Positions 1 through 14,202 of a DNA stretch of 48,340 nt are shown here, piece by piece. The position numbers and the translations under genes were made by a program. The stretch lies in assembly GCA_002305755.1 (NCBI GenBank), contig DBQV01000019.1:2174-50513 (forward strand). Reading direction: 5' to 3'. The notes beneath the pieces were generated by a model, which saw nothing but the letters and a program-made list of their open reading frames with translations, did no database searches and was not told where the DNA came from. The stretch is from Christensenella sp. UBA1385 (GTDB lineage: Bacteria; Bacillota; Clostridia; Christensenellales; Aristaeellaceae). Positions within the stretch are counted from its first letter, which is position 1. Each line of letters opens with the position of its first letter.

Positions 1-1790
<1,790 letters not shown>

Positions 1791-1810
1791 AGCCGGGCAG
1801 GAGGAAATAT

Positions 1811-5368
<3,558 letters not shown>

Positions 5369-6014
5369 CAGGATCCAGCGGCACGATAGAACAGAGTCTA
5401 TAACCAAACTCCAACGTGGAAAGGTTTTGAAAAATCATCCAGTTGAGGCAACGCTGTTGTTGGGTCTGACACTATTTCTTATCTGAAACATATTCATAAT
5501 CCATGGTCTGCCGGTAGTGCTTGATTCAGCACTTTCCGGCAGATTTTTTGCGGCCTCACAGAGTTGGTCTACAGCATCCTTGGAGAGAACTTTCCAAGGC
5601 TTATACTTGATAAAACCTTAACGCTTAGAATTTGACCTGCTCACAGATATGGTGGAATTGCCATTGACAGAGACATCAGCTGAACGCCACGAAAAGCAAG
5701 GATACGGAAGTTCAGCGAAGCGGCACAGGCAGAAAAACTCGCTGCTCAAAAGTAGGAACGCCCTGTGCATGTCTCAAAAAGGCGGTGGGCTCTTAAACTC
5801 AAAGAGGTGGATGGTATGCGCAGTGATGATACCAAAAAGATAACCGGCTTCACACGACGAATGTCAGTCAAATCGTCCAGAGGTATCAGAAAGAAGGCAC
5901 ATTCTGTACAACAAATCGACAAGAATCATATCCATCACAAGGAGCCAGTAGTTATATGAGGCGTTAACGTTTTAGAGAGATATGAGCGTGATGAGAAATC
6001 TGCGTAACTCCTCT
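5369..6014. other. gene-poor junction after rpoC
   Basis: About 650 bases with visibly lower GC than rpoBC. Apart from the terminator at 5507-5549 I see no gene that I can support. Two overlapping open frames of 64 codons (5649-5843 and 5765-5959, plus strand) have no clear ribosome site and no recognisable domain; their Lys/Arg/Ser-rich translations look like decayed coding sequence. The stretch may be the scar of an insertion at the boundary between the conserved rpoBC operon and the accessory block to the right, but no insertion-sequence ends or repeats were recognised. Confidence 0.5.
5507..5549 (+). terminator. intrinsic terminator of the rpoBC operon
   Basis: The arm TCTGCCGGTAGTGC (5507-5520) pairs with GCACTTTCCGGCAGA (5529-5543) with one small internal mismatch, an 8-base loop, and a run of six T at 5544-5549. 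It is a classic rho-independent terminator in the plus direction and the first one after rpoC. Confidence 0.9.
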
Positions 6015-6890
6015 TTACCATACTTCAATGAACCAGCTGTTTTCATATTCCATGCTCGGTGAAAGGGCCGTCATTTCCTGCATCTTGGTCAATTCCTCTA
6101 TCATGCCTTCTCGGCCAGGCAGCACGCTCCAAGGCTCCACGCACACATAGGGCGCATCACTATTGGGTTTATGCCAAAAGCCTACGTAGGGCATCTGCGG
6201 ATAGGAGACGCAGACACCGTGGACGTCTTTGGGGCTGGAGAGGGTGACGCACCGGGGTGCATCAGCCAACACCACCGCGTCCTTCAAAAACAGATCGTGA
6301 TGCAGGGGCAGACGTACATCGTCCTCCAAGGGATAGGGATCCCGCTGTCCGGTGGTCAGCACATTGGGAGAAAAACGGACGATATTGGGCACCGACGCTT
6401 CGGAGAAACTGACGGCGTAATCTTCGAACGCCAAACCTTTCACGAGCGGTACATTGAATCCGGGGTGGCCGCCGATGCCAAAATACATGGTATCCTGGGA
6501 TAGATTTTTCACGCGGCAGCGGATCAGGATTCGGTTATTTTCCAGCGTGTAGCACAGCCGGTATTCAAAGTGATACGGATAGATGTCCCTGGTTTCTTTG
6601 CTGTCCCGCAGCAGGAATACGCAGCTTTCTTTTTTTTCTTGTTCCACCGTCAATACTCGATGGGAAGCAAAGCCGTGCGTGCTCATTTTATATTCCTTAC
6701 CGCGCACGGTGTATTTTCCATCATACAATCGTCCAACGAAGGGAAATAGATTGGGAGCGCGGCCGCCCCAATAGGCTTTATCCCCCTGCCACAGATATTC
6801 GATGCCCGTATCCTTGCCATAAATGGATTGCAGAGCGCCGCCTGTGGAACCGATATCCACCTGAAGTTTATTATTTTCGATGGTTACCAT
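6015..6890 (-). CDS. aldose 1-epimerase family protein (LacX-like mutarotase fold)
   Basis: A protein of about 291 residues in the galactose-mutarotase-like family, whose members interconvert alpha and beta anomers of sugars or bind sugars. Seen: the N-terminal strand pattern VTIENNKLQVDIGSTGGAL, the motif WGGRAPNLFPFVGRL, the THGFASH segment with its conserved His, the GGHPGFNVPL motif with the second conserved His, and the C-terminal CVEPWS motif with the Glu expected to act as base. The ATG at 6890 is chosen because GGAAAGGGA lies about 9 bases upstream; a GTG at 6920 in the same frame would add 10 residues. It is the last gene of the minus-strand peptide-transport/metallo-hydrolase run, 76 bases after its neighbour. 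The substrate is unknown; the LacX-like subgroup is often not a true galactose mutarotase. Confidence 0.85.
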   Translation of the reverse strand: MVTIENNKLQVDIGSTGGALQSIYGKDTGIEYLWQGDKAYWGGRAPNLFPFVGRLYDGKYTVRGKEYKMSTHGFASHRVLTVEQEKKESCVFLLRDSKETRDIYPYHFEYRLCYTLENNRILIRCRVKNLSQDTMYFGIGGHPGFNVPLVKGLAFEDYAVSFSEASVPNIVRFSPNVLTTGQRDPYPLEDDVRLPLHHDLFLKDAVVLADAPRCVTLSSPKDVHGVCVSYPQMPYVGFWHKPNSDAPYVCVEPWSVLPGREGMIEELTKMQEMTALSPSMEYENSWFIEVW

Positions 6891-6966
6891 CCAGTCTGTT
6901 CCCTTTCCGCTGCAGAGCACTCAAAAAACCGACAACCAGCGTTTCCCTGCAACTTGGTTGTGCATG

Positions 6967-7983
6967 TCAATCCTCCAGAATATAGACACCCTTGCGCAGA
7001 TTATAGCTGATCGTACCAAAGCCCTTCACGTGTTTATACCAGGAAAGATGCTTCACAAAGCTGGCACCGCCATAGCTTTCCATGCAATAATCAAAATTGT
7101 TCGGATCAGCTACGATTTCATTCAGCGCTTCCAATATATTGACCAGAACGCCTTTTTCCAGGTTCACCATGAAGTGGCCGGGCATGAGATAATCAAATTC
7201 ATCCAGCCGCAGGCACAACTTCGATAGTTCGTTCCGGTAGGCCTCCACTGTGCAGTACTTGCGATAAGGATCACCGGGCTTGCCGCCGGAACCGCAGCCG
7301 ATCACATCGCTGCACACCACATCGCCCGCGAATAGGATGCGGCCTTTGTGGTCCAAGAAGCCTGCGTGACCGGAATCGTGCCCGGGCAGCCACACCAATT
7401 CGATATCGTAATCGCCACCCAAATTGAATATATGATGATTCTTCACCGGGATCAACACATAATCCCGATATTCGGGCACATCTTTTTTATCGAATTGTAA
7501 CCAGATATTGTTGCCGTTTTCGTCAAAAAGATAATCCCATGCACCGGGCCGGCACTTATGGATGATGTTATGGACACAGTATTCATGGCAATACACGGTA
7601 TCAAACAACACATTACCCATGCAGTGATCGGGGCCGGAATGGGTATTGACCACGACTAATGACATCCCGCCGGTGATTTCATCGCACAGGCCCCTGATAT
7701 CACCGATACCGAAAGCCGTGTCTACCAGCATGGCCTTTTCGGGGCCGATGATCAGATACTGCCATACATCGCCTGCACCATCGCAATTCTGGTTGAGCAG
7801 GCCGTACACATTCTCCCTGAACTGATAAACTTCGATGTATGGGTTGATATCATACACTCGGCAGGTCTTATCTTTTTCTCGCAGCTCCTTCATATACGCC
7901 CAACTGATGTAATTCTGCTGGGCACCCCAGCGAAGGCGTTTCGCCTTGCTTTGCCCTTTAATGGGCCACATATATCCGTCCAT
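6967..7983 (-). CDS. metallo-beta-lactamase-fold hydrolase with altered metal site (copy 1)
   Basis: 338 residues, MBL fold. The usual HxHxDH signature is replaced by THSGPDH at residues 114-120: His115, Asp119 and His120 remain, but the second His is Gly117. The other ligands are present: His202 (LPGHDSGH), Asp221 (LFAGD) and His270 (MPGHF). The start ATG has AAGGAG 8 bases upstream, and that site overlaps the oppF stop codon, so translation is probably coupled. A paralogue at 15385-16425 shares the N-terminal WGxxQNxISWAYMK and NQNCDGAGDVWQ segments and keeps the full HDHFDH motif. The family includes hydrolases, lactonases and flavin-linked enzymes. Its place at the end of a peptide-uptake operon suggests action on an imported compound, which is inference. 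Confidence 0.85.
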   Translation of the reverse strand: MDGYMWPIKGQSKAKRLRWGAQQNYISWAYMKELREKDKTCRVYDINPYIEVYQFRENVYGLLNQNCDGAGDVWQYLIIGPEKAMLVDTAFGIGDIRGLCDEITGGMSLVVVNTHSGPDHCMGNVLFDTVYCHEYCVHNIIHKCRPGAWDYLFDENGNNIWLQFDKKDVPEYRDYVLIPVKNHHIFNLGGDYDIELVWLPGHDSGHAGFLDHKGRILFAGDVVCSDVIGCGSGGKPGDPYRKYCTVEAYRNELSKLCLRLDEFDYLMPGHFMVNLEKGVLVNILEALNEIVADPNNFDYCMESYGGASFVKHLSWYKHVKGFGTISYNLRKGVYILED

Positions 7984-7995
7984 GCGCTGTTCTCC

Positions 7996-8952
7996 TTACA
8001 GATCGTTGATTTCCCGGCACTTGCAGCAGGACACGAAATGGTTCGGCAATACCTCGTCCAATCGTTGGGCCTTTTGGCACTCCTCACCGGCGTAGGGGCA
8101 GCGGGTGGCAAAGCGGCAGCCCGGTTTCGGATCAATGGGTGATGTAATTTCGCCCTTGATTACGATTCGCTGCTTGGGATGATGGATATCCGTGGAGGGA
8201 ATGGCGGAAAGCAGCGCTTTGGAATAAGGGTGCAATTGTTTGCTGAACAGCTCCTTGGTATCGCAGGTTTCGACCAGTTGACCCAAATACATGACACAAA
8301 TGTTGTGTGAAATATGCTTGACCACGGAAAGATCGTGGGTCACAAACATATAGGTCAATCCTAATTCATCCTGTAAATCCATCAGCAGATTCAGCACCTG
8401 TGCCTGAATGGACACATCCAGGGCCGATACCGGCTCATCGCACACAATGAAGCGGGGATGCATGGCCAGTGCGCGGCCAATACCCACGCGCTGGCGGCGG
8501 CCTCCGTCCATTTCATGGGGATAGGCATTATACAAACGGGATTCGATGCCCACCAGATCCATCAGTCGCCTGCATTCCTTTTCCAAGTCCGGACCCTTAT
8601 ATCTGCCGGTCAGCCTTAAAGGCTCGGCAATAGTATCATGTACGGAAAGCCGGGGATTCAGAGAGGAATAAGGATCCTGGAAAACGATCTGCATATCGCC
8701 GCGCAATGCCTTGAGCTCTTTGCCCTTCACATCGGTGGTGTCTTTCCCGTCAAAGATGATTTTGCCATCGGTACTGTTTTGCAGATGAATGATAGTGCGG
8801 CCCAGGGTAGATTTGCCGCAGCCCGATTCACCTACCACACCCATAGTTTTTCCGCCTTCCAGCGAAAAAGTCACATCGTCCACCGCGTGTACCAAGCCCC
8901 GGCTGGTGGGAAAGTATTTTTTCAGATGTAGAACCTCAAGCAGCGGAGCCAT
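7996..8952 (-). CDS. oligopeptide/dipeptide ABC transporter ATP-binding protein (OppF/DppF type)
   Basis: 318 residues, one ABC ATPase. Walker A is GESGCGKST near residue 40 and Walker B is FIVCDEP. The signature reads MDGGRRQRV instead of the usual LSGGQ-like form. The C-terminal oligopeptide-transporter extension, with Cys residues in PGCRFATRCPYAGEEC, is typical of OppF/OppD proteins. The ATG shares one base with the stop of the upstream ATPase gene (TAATG), so the pair is translationally coupled. Together with the OppD-type partner it would power the permease pair encoded at 9954-11816. Confidence 0.93.
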   Translation of the reverse strand: MAPLLEVLHLKKYFPTSRGLVHAVDDVTFSLEGGKTMGVVGESGCGKSTLGRTIIHLQNSTDGKIIFDGKDTTDVKGKELKALRGDMQIVFQDPYSSLNPRLSVHDTIAEPLRLTGRYKGPDLEKECRRLMDLVGIESRLYNAYPHEMDGGRRQRVGIGRALAMHPRFIVCDEPVSALDVSIQAQVLNLLMDLQDELGLTYMFVTHDLSVVKHISHNICVMYLGQLVETCDTKELFSKQLHPYSKALLSAIPSTDIHHPKQRIVIKGEITSPIDPKPGCRFATRCPYAGEECQKAQRLDEVLPNHFVSCCKCREINDL

Positions 8953-9938
8953 TATTTTTCCTCCTTTCTGCCTGCTCGGATGCAGCGGCAGGTGTGCGTA
9001 TCATTGATAAAAATATCGTCGATGGCCCCTCTCCGGCATTCGTCAGTCACATAAGGACACCGGGGCGAAAATGGGCAGCCCTTGGGCAGATCGGTTGGAT
9101 CGGGCGGCAGGCCGTCGATGGGAGAAAGCCGTCGGACGTTAGCATTCATATTGGGCAGCGCATTGAACAAGCCTACGGTGTAGGGATGGGTGGGACGATC
9201 GAAAATATCCTCTTTGGTGCCGTATTCGATGATTTGACCGGCGTAGGTGACAGCCACGGTATCGCAGGTTTCAGCCACCACGCCCAGATCGTGAGTGATC
9301 ATGATCATGGAGGTATTCATTTTCTTCTTCAGGTCATTGATCATATCCAGCACCTGGGCCTGAATGGTAACATCCAGGGCGGTAGTAGGTTCATCGGCGA
9401 TCAGCAGTTGGGGATCACAAGCCAGGGCCATCGCGATAACCACACGTTGCTTCATGCCTCCGGAAAACTGATGGGGATATTCGCCGGCACGGTCGGGTGA
9501 AATGCCCACCATTTGCAGCATTTCCTTGGCCCGATCCAGCGCTTGACCCTTGGAAACATTATTATGAAGCTTCACAGCCTCGGCGATCTGATCGGCCACT
9601 GTTTTCACCGGGTTCAAGGCGGTCATTGGATCCTGGAAGATCATCGACAAGGCGCGGCCGCGGAGTTGTTGCATTTCCCCTTCAGGCAGAGTCATCAGTT
9701 CCTTGCCTGCCAGCATCACGCTACCGGCGATATTCTCCACAGAATGCACCGGCAGGATGCGCAGAAGCGCCTTGGCAATGGTGGTTTTTCCGGCACCGGT
9801 TTCGCCTACCAAACCGATGGTCTGGCCCATGCCCAGATCAAAGGATACACCGTTCACCGCGTGCACGATTTCGCCTTCGGAGTGGTACTCCACCACCAAA
9901 TCCCGTACCGACAGGAAGTTGGATCGATTAGCGTTCAT
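8952..9938 (-). CDS. oligopeptide/dipeptide ABC transporter ATP-binding protein (OppD/DppD type)
   Basis: 328 residues. Walker A is GETGAGKTT, the signature is FSGGMKQRV, and Walker B is LLIADEPTTALD, all canonical. The C-terminal Cys-containing extension (GCPFSPRCPYVTDEC) is the oligopeptide-transporter C-terminal domain. The gene lies 15 bases after the permease gene oppC and overlaps the next ATPase gene by one base. It would form a heterodimer with the neighbouring OppF-type ATPase. Confidence 0.94.
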   Translation of the reverse strand: MNANRSNFLSVRDLVVEYHSEGEIVHAVNGVSFDLGMGQTIGLVGETGAGKTTIAKALLRILPVHSVENIAGSVMLAGKELMTLPEGEMQQLRGRALSMIFQDPMTALNPVKTVADQIAEAVKLHNNVSKGQALDRAKEMLQMVGISPDRAGEYPHQFSGGMKQRVVIAMALACDPQLLIADEPTTALDVTIQAQVLDMINDLKKKMNTSMIMITHDLGVVAETCDTVAVTYAGQIIEYGTKEDIFDRPTHPYTVGLFNALPNMNANVRRLSPIDGLPPDPTDLPKGCPFSPRCPYVTDECRRGAIDDIFINDTHTCRCIRAGRKEEK

Positions 9939-9953
9939 AGCTTTCTGCCTCCC

Positions 9954-10847
9954 TTAGTCCTTCAGTTTGGGATCCAGCGCGTCGCGGATGGCGTCGCCGA
10001 TCAAGTTGAAGCTGAGTACGCTCAGCATGATGAACAGGCCGGGGAACATGATCATGTGAGGATACAGGCGGATATAGTTGCGGGCGGAGGCCAGCATTGC
10101 ACCCCATTCGGGAGTGGGTGGAGTAACGCCTAATCCAATGAAGCTCAAGGAAGAAGCGGACAGCCCCGCCGCCGCGATGGACATCGATATCTCTACGATA
10201 AGAGGAGCAATGGCGTTAGGGATCACGTGCTTGACGATGATCCGAGGCTTGGAGCAAGTAATGGACAGGGCCGCTTCCACGAACTCCTGGTTGCGCACGG
10301 TAAGGATATTGGCGCGCATCATGCGGGCAAACCGTGGAATTCCAGAAATGCCCAAGGCATAAATACACTTATCAAATCCGGTACCAAGCACAGCGGACAC
10401 GGCGATAGCCAGCAGCAACTGCGGAAACGCAGCCATGATATCCAGCACACGCATGATCATCTGATCAGTCATCCCGCCAAAATAGCCGGCGACAGAGCCC
10501 AAGGCAACACCAACTCCCGCTGAGATCAGCACGGAGAGCACACCCACGCTGAGGGTGTAGCGCGCGCCATACAGGATACGGGACAGGATATCGCGCCCCA
10601 ATTCATCGCAGCCAAACCAGTGCTCGGTATTGGGAGAGCGGTATGCATTGCTCATATCGATCTTGGCGTAATCGTACTTCATGATATGCGGAGATAGAAC
10701 CGACAAAACTACCAGCAGCACAATCACAATGACGCCGGCCATGGCCAGAGGATTGCGGCAAATCTTGTACCATACGTATTTGGCGGTACCGGGTCGCGGG
10801 ATTCTTCTCTGCTTTTTCTGCACTTTCTGAATAGTCGCTTCAGCCAT
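9954..10847 (-). CDS. oligopeptide/dipeptide ABC transporter permease (OppC/DppC type)
   Basis: 297 residues with an N-terminal cytoplasmic tail and about six membrane spans, the first at residues 35-55. The inner-membrane-component EAA loop is visible as EAALSITCSKPRIIVKHVIPN, near residue 190, which couples to the ATPases. The motif FGCDELGRDILSRILYGAR after the first span is typical of the OppC/DppC subfamily. It sits 6 bases after the OppB-type gene in the same operon. Confidence 0.93.
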   Translation of the reverse strand: MAEATIQKVQKKQRRIPRPGTAKYVWYKICRNPLAMAGVIVIVLLVVLSVLSPHIMKYDYAKIDMSNAYRSPNTEHWFGCDELGRDILSRILYGARYTLSVGVLSVLISAGVGVALGSVAGYFGGMTDQMIMRVLDIMAAFPQLLLAIAVSAVLGTGFDKCIYALGISGIPRFARMMRANILTVRNQEFVEAALSITCSKPRIIVKHVIPNAIAPLIVEISMSIAAAGLSASSLSFIGLGVTPPTPEWGAMLASARNYIRLYPHMIMFPGLFIMLSVLSFNLIGDAIRDALDPKLKD

Positions 10848-10853
10848 TTGTTT

Positions 10854-11816
10854 TCACCGCCTTTTAGGAGCCAGCTTCTTGCTCTGGCCTTCATACTGGG
10901 CCTTGATGCGCGGATCGATATAGGCATACACGAGATCCACCAGCAGCATCACGATGGAGAAGGTAAAGGCAATGTAAAGAACGGAACCTTGCACCGCAGT
11001 ATAGTCACGGTTATTGATGGAATTGATCAGGTATGCGCCCACGCCGGGAATGGAGAATACCTGCTCAATCACCACCGTGCCGCCCAATTGGCCACCGAAA
11101 CGGCCGCCCAGCATGGTGATGATAGGTATCAAGGCGTTTGGCAGGGCATGCTGCCAGATTACGCTGCGTTCTGATACGCCCTTAGACCGGGCTGTGGTGA
11201 CGTAGTCTGCGTGGATCACCTCGAGCATGCTGGAGCGGGTCAGCCTTGCGATACCGGCAATGCCGCCCACAGCGTTGGCCACCACGGGCAGAATGTAATA
11301 ATTCCATCCCTTATCACCGCTAGACGGCAGCCAGTGCAGGTTCAGCGCGAAGAGCACCACCAGCATCAATGCCAGCCAGAAATTGGGCATAGATACGCCA
11401 ATCATGGAAACAAACATGGAAATGTGGTCCGGTGCCTTGTTGGCGTGAATGGCTGCGTTGATGCCCAAGGGGATGCCGATCAGGGTGGACAGGATGATAG
11501 AGAATGCCGCAATGGTAAGCGTCCTGGGGAAACGGGAAGCCAGCTCCCCGGCTACGCTGGTACCGTAGATATAGGAATTGCCAAAATTGTGATTCACCAG
11601 GATTCCCTTGAGGAAGTTGCCCAGTCTGATCAGATACGGCTGATTGAAGCCCATTTCTTCTCGTACAGCTTCCACCTGCGCCTGTGTGGCAGCAGAGCCC
11701 AAAATGATTTCCACAGGATCGCCAGGAACAAAGTACATCAGGGTAAAAATCAGAATGGCCACGCCTACCAGGATGGGAATCATCAGCAAGAGTCGCTTGA
11801 CGATGTATCTGATCAT
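10854..11816 (-). CDS. oligopeptide/dipeptide ABC transporter permease (OppB/DppB type)
   Basis: 320 residues. The start MIRYIVKRLLLMIPILVGV is the characteristic N-terminal span of OppB/DppB, and the periplasmic-side motif FVPGDPVEIILG follows. The EAA loop is DYVTTARSKGVSERSVIWQH, near residue 205, and PGVGAYLINSI near the C-terminus is typical. It is the first membrane gene after the binding-protein gene and is separated from it by a 97-base gap that carries a terminator hairpin. Confidence 0.94.
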   Translation of the reverse strand: MIRYIVKRLLLMIPILVGVAILIFTLMYFVPGDPVEIILGSAATQAQVEAVREEMGFNQPYLIRLGNFLKGILVNHNFGNSYIYGTSVAGELASRFPRTLTIAAFSIILSTLIGIPLGINAAIHANKAPDHISMFVSMIGVSMPNFWLALMLVVLFALNLHWLPSSGDKGWNYYILPVVANAVGGIAGIARLTRSSMLEVIHADYVTTARSKGVSERSVIWQHALPNALIPIITMLGGRFGGQLGGTVVIEQVFSIPGVGAYLINSINNRDYTAVQGSVLYIAFTFSIVMLLVDLVYAYIDPRIKAQYEGQSKKLAPKRR

Positions 11817-11839
11817 GCCTCTCTACTCCTTCGTTTGAT

Positions 11840-11882
11840 AAAAATGTGCCCATCCACTCACTTGCGCAAATGAATGGGCACG
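11840..11882 (-). terminator. intra-operon terminator between binding protein and permease genes
   Basis: Read on the minus strand, GTGCCCAT (11881-11874) pairs with ATGGGCAC (11853-11846) across a 20-base loop that contains a second small palindrome (TTGCGCAA), followed by ATTTTTATC. It lies just after the binding-protein gene and before oppB. A partial terminator here would make the binding protein more abundant than the membrane complex. Confidence 0.7.
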
Positions 11883-11913
11883 TTCTTATGGCTTCAAGAT
11901 CAATCGAAAGCGG

Positions 11914-13497
11914 TTACCGACCCAGGGTCTGGAAGTTGTCAGCCACGCCAAGGGTGCTGACGGTGATGTTGCCAAAGCCATCCTGAGGCGCTTCGGTCAC
12001 ACCGGACTGGTAGACATAGAAGGTCTGGTATTCAAACAGACCGGCGCCGTAAGCCATTTCCTTCAAGTAGCTATGGAAGGCGTCGAGGGTTTCATCGCTG
12101 TGGGTAGCGCTGGAGGCGGCAGCTTCAAGCAGTTCCTGGAGCTTTTCATCGTGGGTGAAGCAAGCAGAACCGTTTTCAAATGCCTTGGTATCAAAGCAGT
12201 TTTCCCACACGGCTGTGGCAAAGTCAGAAGTAGACTTGGAGTCCACAATGATATCCCACTTGGTGTTGTCATACTTGTAACTATTGAACAGGGCCTGATC
12301 GCAGGGCATCAGGTTTACTTTGATGCCGATATCTGCCAGGAAACTCTGCACAACAGTCATGCCGGCTGTGGCGATGGTACTGTTCTGGTACATCAGGGTC
12401 ACTTCGATGCCGCCGTCGGGATAGCCGGCTTCTGCCATCAGGCTCTTGGCCTTATCCACATCGTAATCGAAATAGTCTTCGTTTTTCCACTTTTCCAGGA
12501 AGTCGCCGGATACGCTGGGAGAAAAGTCCCGGGCGGCAGCGCCGTACATATAACCATAGCCAAGTCGGACGGATTCAGCGTCAATGGCATAGAGTACAGC
12601 CTGGCGCAGAGCGGGATTATTGGCAAAAACAGAGTTATCGTTGTTGAACATCATCACGATCAGGCGGCCATTGTAAATGCCCCGCACATTCCAATCGGGA
12701 TTGTCCATGAAGAAACTCACTTCCGCGGCGTTCACATTCTGGGCACCGTCGGTTTCCTTGTTTTCCAAGGCGATCGTGCGCATGGAGGATTCGCGGGCCA
12801 CGTTGATGTTGATCTGTGCAAAGGTATCGGTGTCATAGTAGGAGCGCAGGGAAGCATCGGTTTGCCAATAATCATCGTTGCGCACCAGGGTAGTATGGGA
12901 ATCGGCCACGGTTTCTTTGAGAATGTAAGGGCCGGTACCGGCAGGCGCATGGGTCTTATCCGCGTCGGAAGCGGTGGAAAACCAAGCTTCAGAGATGATC
13001 GGAACAGTGTCCAGCACCCATTCCATAGCGCCCATGGAATCGCTCTTCAAAGTGATATGCAGGGTGTATTCGCCAGTGGCTTCGATACTATTCAGATAAC
13101 CATTCAGCTTTTCCATTGTACCGGAGGCGATGGCCTGCTCGTAGGAGTACACTACGTCGCTGGCGGTGATGTGGTTGCCCAGGCTGTCCTTCACATAGTC
13201 ATAGATTTCCACATCCACGGTCTTGCTGTCCACAACGGTCCATGATTTGGCAATCTGGCCCTGGAGCTGGTCCACGCTCTGGCCCAGGCCATAGGAAGCG
13301 GCCAGACAATCATAGATCATACGGAAGGTGTGATGACGTCCGCCAGAGTCGCCGCCGAAGGGAGACAGGTCACCCACGTCGGAGGAGATGGTGAAGGTAA
13401 AGGTCTTGTCGGTCTTGTCGGTCTTTTCGGCCAGGGCGATCATGCTCATGGACAAAGTTATGATCAGCGCCAGGACGATGCACAGGGTTTTCTTCAT
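11914..13497 (-). CDS. extracellular solute-binding protein family 5 (peptide/dipeptide binding)
   Basis: About 527 residues from the ATG at 13497, chosen because AAGGAG lies about 9 bases upstream and a signal peptide starts there (MKKTLCIVLALIITLSMSM...ALA). A frame extension to 13593 adds 32 residues without signal character and is not used. SBP_bac_5 features are seen: LSPFGGDSGGRHHTFRMIYD near the mature N-terminus, ENKETDGA, FMDNPDWN and ALRQAVLYAIDAESV in the middle. After the expected cleavage site the protein starts EKTDKTDKTF, a small repeat. There is no lipobox cysteine, unusual for a binding protein of a one-membrane Bacillota. First gene of the opp-like operon, driven by the promoter at 13564-13593. 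Confidence 0.92.
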   Translation of the reverse strand: MKKTLCIVLALIITLSMSMIALAEKTDKTDKTFTFTISSDVGDLSPFGGDSGGRHHTFRMIYDCLAASYGLGQSVDQLQGQIAKSWTVVDSKTVDVEIYDYVKDSLGNHITASDVVYSYEQAIASGTMEKLNGYLNSIEATGEYTLHITLKSDSMGAMEWVLDTVPIISEAWFSTASDADKTHAPAGTGPYILKETVADSHTTLVRNDDYWQTDASLRSYYDTDTFAQININVARESSMRTIALENKETDGAQNVNAAEVSFFMDNPDWNVRGIYNGRLIVMMFNNDNSVFANNPALRQAVLYAIDAESVRLGYGYMYGAAARDFSPSVSGDFLEKWKNEDYFDYDVDKAKSLMAEAGYPDGGIEVTLMYQNSTIATAGMTVVQSFLADIGIKVNLMPCDQALFNSYKYDNTKWDIIVDSKSTSDFATAVWENCFDTKAFENGSACFTHDEKLQELLEAAASSATHSDETLDAFHSYLKEMAYGAGLFEYQTFYVYQSGVTEAPQDGFGNITVSTLGVADNFQTLGR

Positions 13498-13563
13498 ATT
13501 TTTCTCTCCTTTTCTTTCTTGCCGGTCGTCAGCCGATGGCTTCTCGCCGGTATTTTTGGCTGG

Positions 13564-13593
13564 ATTATAGCAACAAAAGAACATGAGTATCAA
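13564..13593 (-). promoter_or_regulatory. promoter of the peptide-transport operon
   Basis: Read on the minus strand, TTGATA (13593-13588) and TATAAT (13569-13564) are separated by 18 bases, with a start expected near 13557 and a leader of about 60 bases. A putative LysR box begins at 13593 and a second lies at 13615-13629, an arrangement expected for an activated promoter. Confidence 0.65.
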
Positions 13594-13629
13594 TTCAGAT
13601 TGCGCATGTGCATTTTTCCATTTGGGAAT
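13593..13629. promoter_or_regulatory. two putative LysR-type operator boxes upstream of the peptide operon
   Basis: ATTCAGATTGCGCAT (13593-13607) abuts the -35 hexamer and TTTCCATTTGGGAAT (13615-13629) lies one turn further. Both resemble the T-N11-A class of LysR boxes and share the ATTC/TTGGGAAT halves with the sites at 14137-14173 and 15310-15324. Function is inferred from sequence similarity and position only. Confidence 0.45.
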
Positions 13630-13665
13630 AGCATCAAATTCCCTTCCGCATTTTATATCATCGCC

Positions 13666-14067
13666 TTATGCTCCCTGTCGCAGGAAAAGCAGGCTGAGCA
13701 GCAGACCGAAGGTCAACAGGAACGCCCCCACCCAGAACCGGGGCCACAAAAGCAGCAGTTGGTATTCCTTTGCCTTGTCCGCACGATAATCATAGAAGCT
13801 GGTAAAAGATTTATCCTTATGTTTTAATATAATAAAACGGAATTGATACAGGGCGTAGCCCGCCCAATCCAGCATATGATACTTTTTCAGCCAGCCGGTC
13901 CCCGCTGCCAGGATTAACAGCATGCCTGCAATCGCTGTGGCGTTGGAAGCGTGCAAAAGCACTTGAGAAGGCACCTTCCAATCAAAACCATGATTCACTA
14001 TGAAATATAGAATGATGATGATTGCCGCAGCCGCAATGCTGTTGATCGTGGATCGTTTTGCCCGCAT
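13666..14067 (-). CDS. small membrane protein, DUF3899-like
   Basis: 133 residues from the ATG at 14067, chosen because AAGGGG lies 7 bases upstream; longer frames exist up to 14166. Three hydrophobic spans are seen: near residues 10-27 (SIAAAAIIIILYFIVNHG), 41-60 (NATAIAGMLLILAAGTGWL) and a C-terminal one (FWVGAFLLTFGLLLSLLFL). The middle is a charged cytoplasmic segment with SFYDYRADKAKEY. This layout matches the DUF3899 type, whose function is unknown. It lies between the peptide operon and the LysR gene and has its own promoter next to two LysR boxes. The family call is from recall of the pattern and is moderate. Confidence 0.6.
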   Translation of the reverse strand: MRAKRSTINSIAAAAIIIILYFIVNHGFDWKVPSQVLLHASNATAIAGMLLILAAGTGWLKKYHMLDWAGYALYQFRFIILKHKDKSFTSFYDYRADKAKEYQLLLLWPRFWVGAFLLTFGLLLSLLFLRQGA

Positions 14068-14107
14068 ATTCATTCCCCTTCTCGGCATATCCGTGTCCTG
14101 TGAACTC

Positions 14108-14137
14108 AATATACAATGGATTTCTTTTCCATGTCCA
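14108..14137 (-). promoter_or_regulatory. promoter of the DUF3899-like gene
   Basis: On the minus strand TGGACA (14137-14132) and TATATT (14113-14108) are 18 bases apart, about 40 bases before the chosen start codon. The LysR-like box at 14137-14151 begins at the upstream edge of the -35 hexamer. Confidence 0.45.
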
Positions 14138-14173
14138 TTCGGATTGGGAATAATACCTCTGCCCAATCTGAAT
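14137..14173. promoter_or_regulatory. paired LysR-like boxes between divergent promoters
   Basis: ATTCGGATTGGG (14137-14148) and CCCAATCTGAAT (14162-14173) form an inverted repeat with 11 of 12 positions matching. The left half extends to the palindromic box ATTCGGATTGGGAAT (14137-14151); the right half read on the minus strand is ATTCAGATTGGGCAG. Each box abuts the -35 element of one of two divergent promoters. The 13 bases TCAATTCAGATTG occur again upstream of the peptide operon (13590-13602). Confidence 0.5.
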
Positions 14174-14202
14174 TGAGTTCCAAATTTTCATCATGCTATA
14201 CT
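14173..14202 (+). promoter_or_regulatory. plus-strand promoter without an evident gene
   Basis: TTGAGT (14173-14178) and TATACT (14197-14202) are 18 bases apart. Transcription would start near 14209 and run toward and then antisense to the 3' end of the LysR gene. The transcript begins with AAAAAAGGGAGG, like a ribosome site, but only a 28-codon frame (14242-14328, start ATGATGAAAGGAGG) follows. Confidence 0.35.

Noticed and set aside
5649..5959. Two overlapping 64-codon frames after rpoC as genes
   Set aside because: No ribosome site, no domain, overlapping frames; treated as decayed or non-coding sequence.
7996..8952. Altered ABC signature MDGGRRQRV as a sign of a dead ATPase
   Set aside because: Walker A, Walker B and the rest are intact, and I recall this variant from other OppF-type proteins, so it is not evidence of loss.
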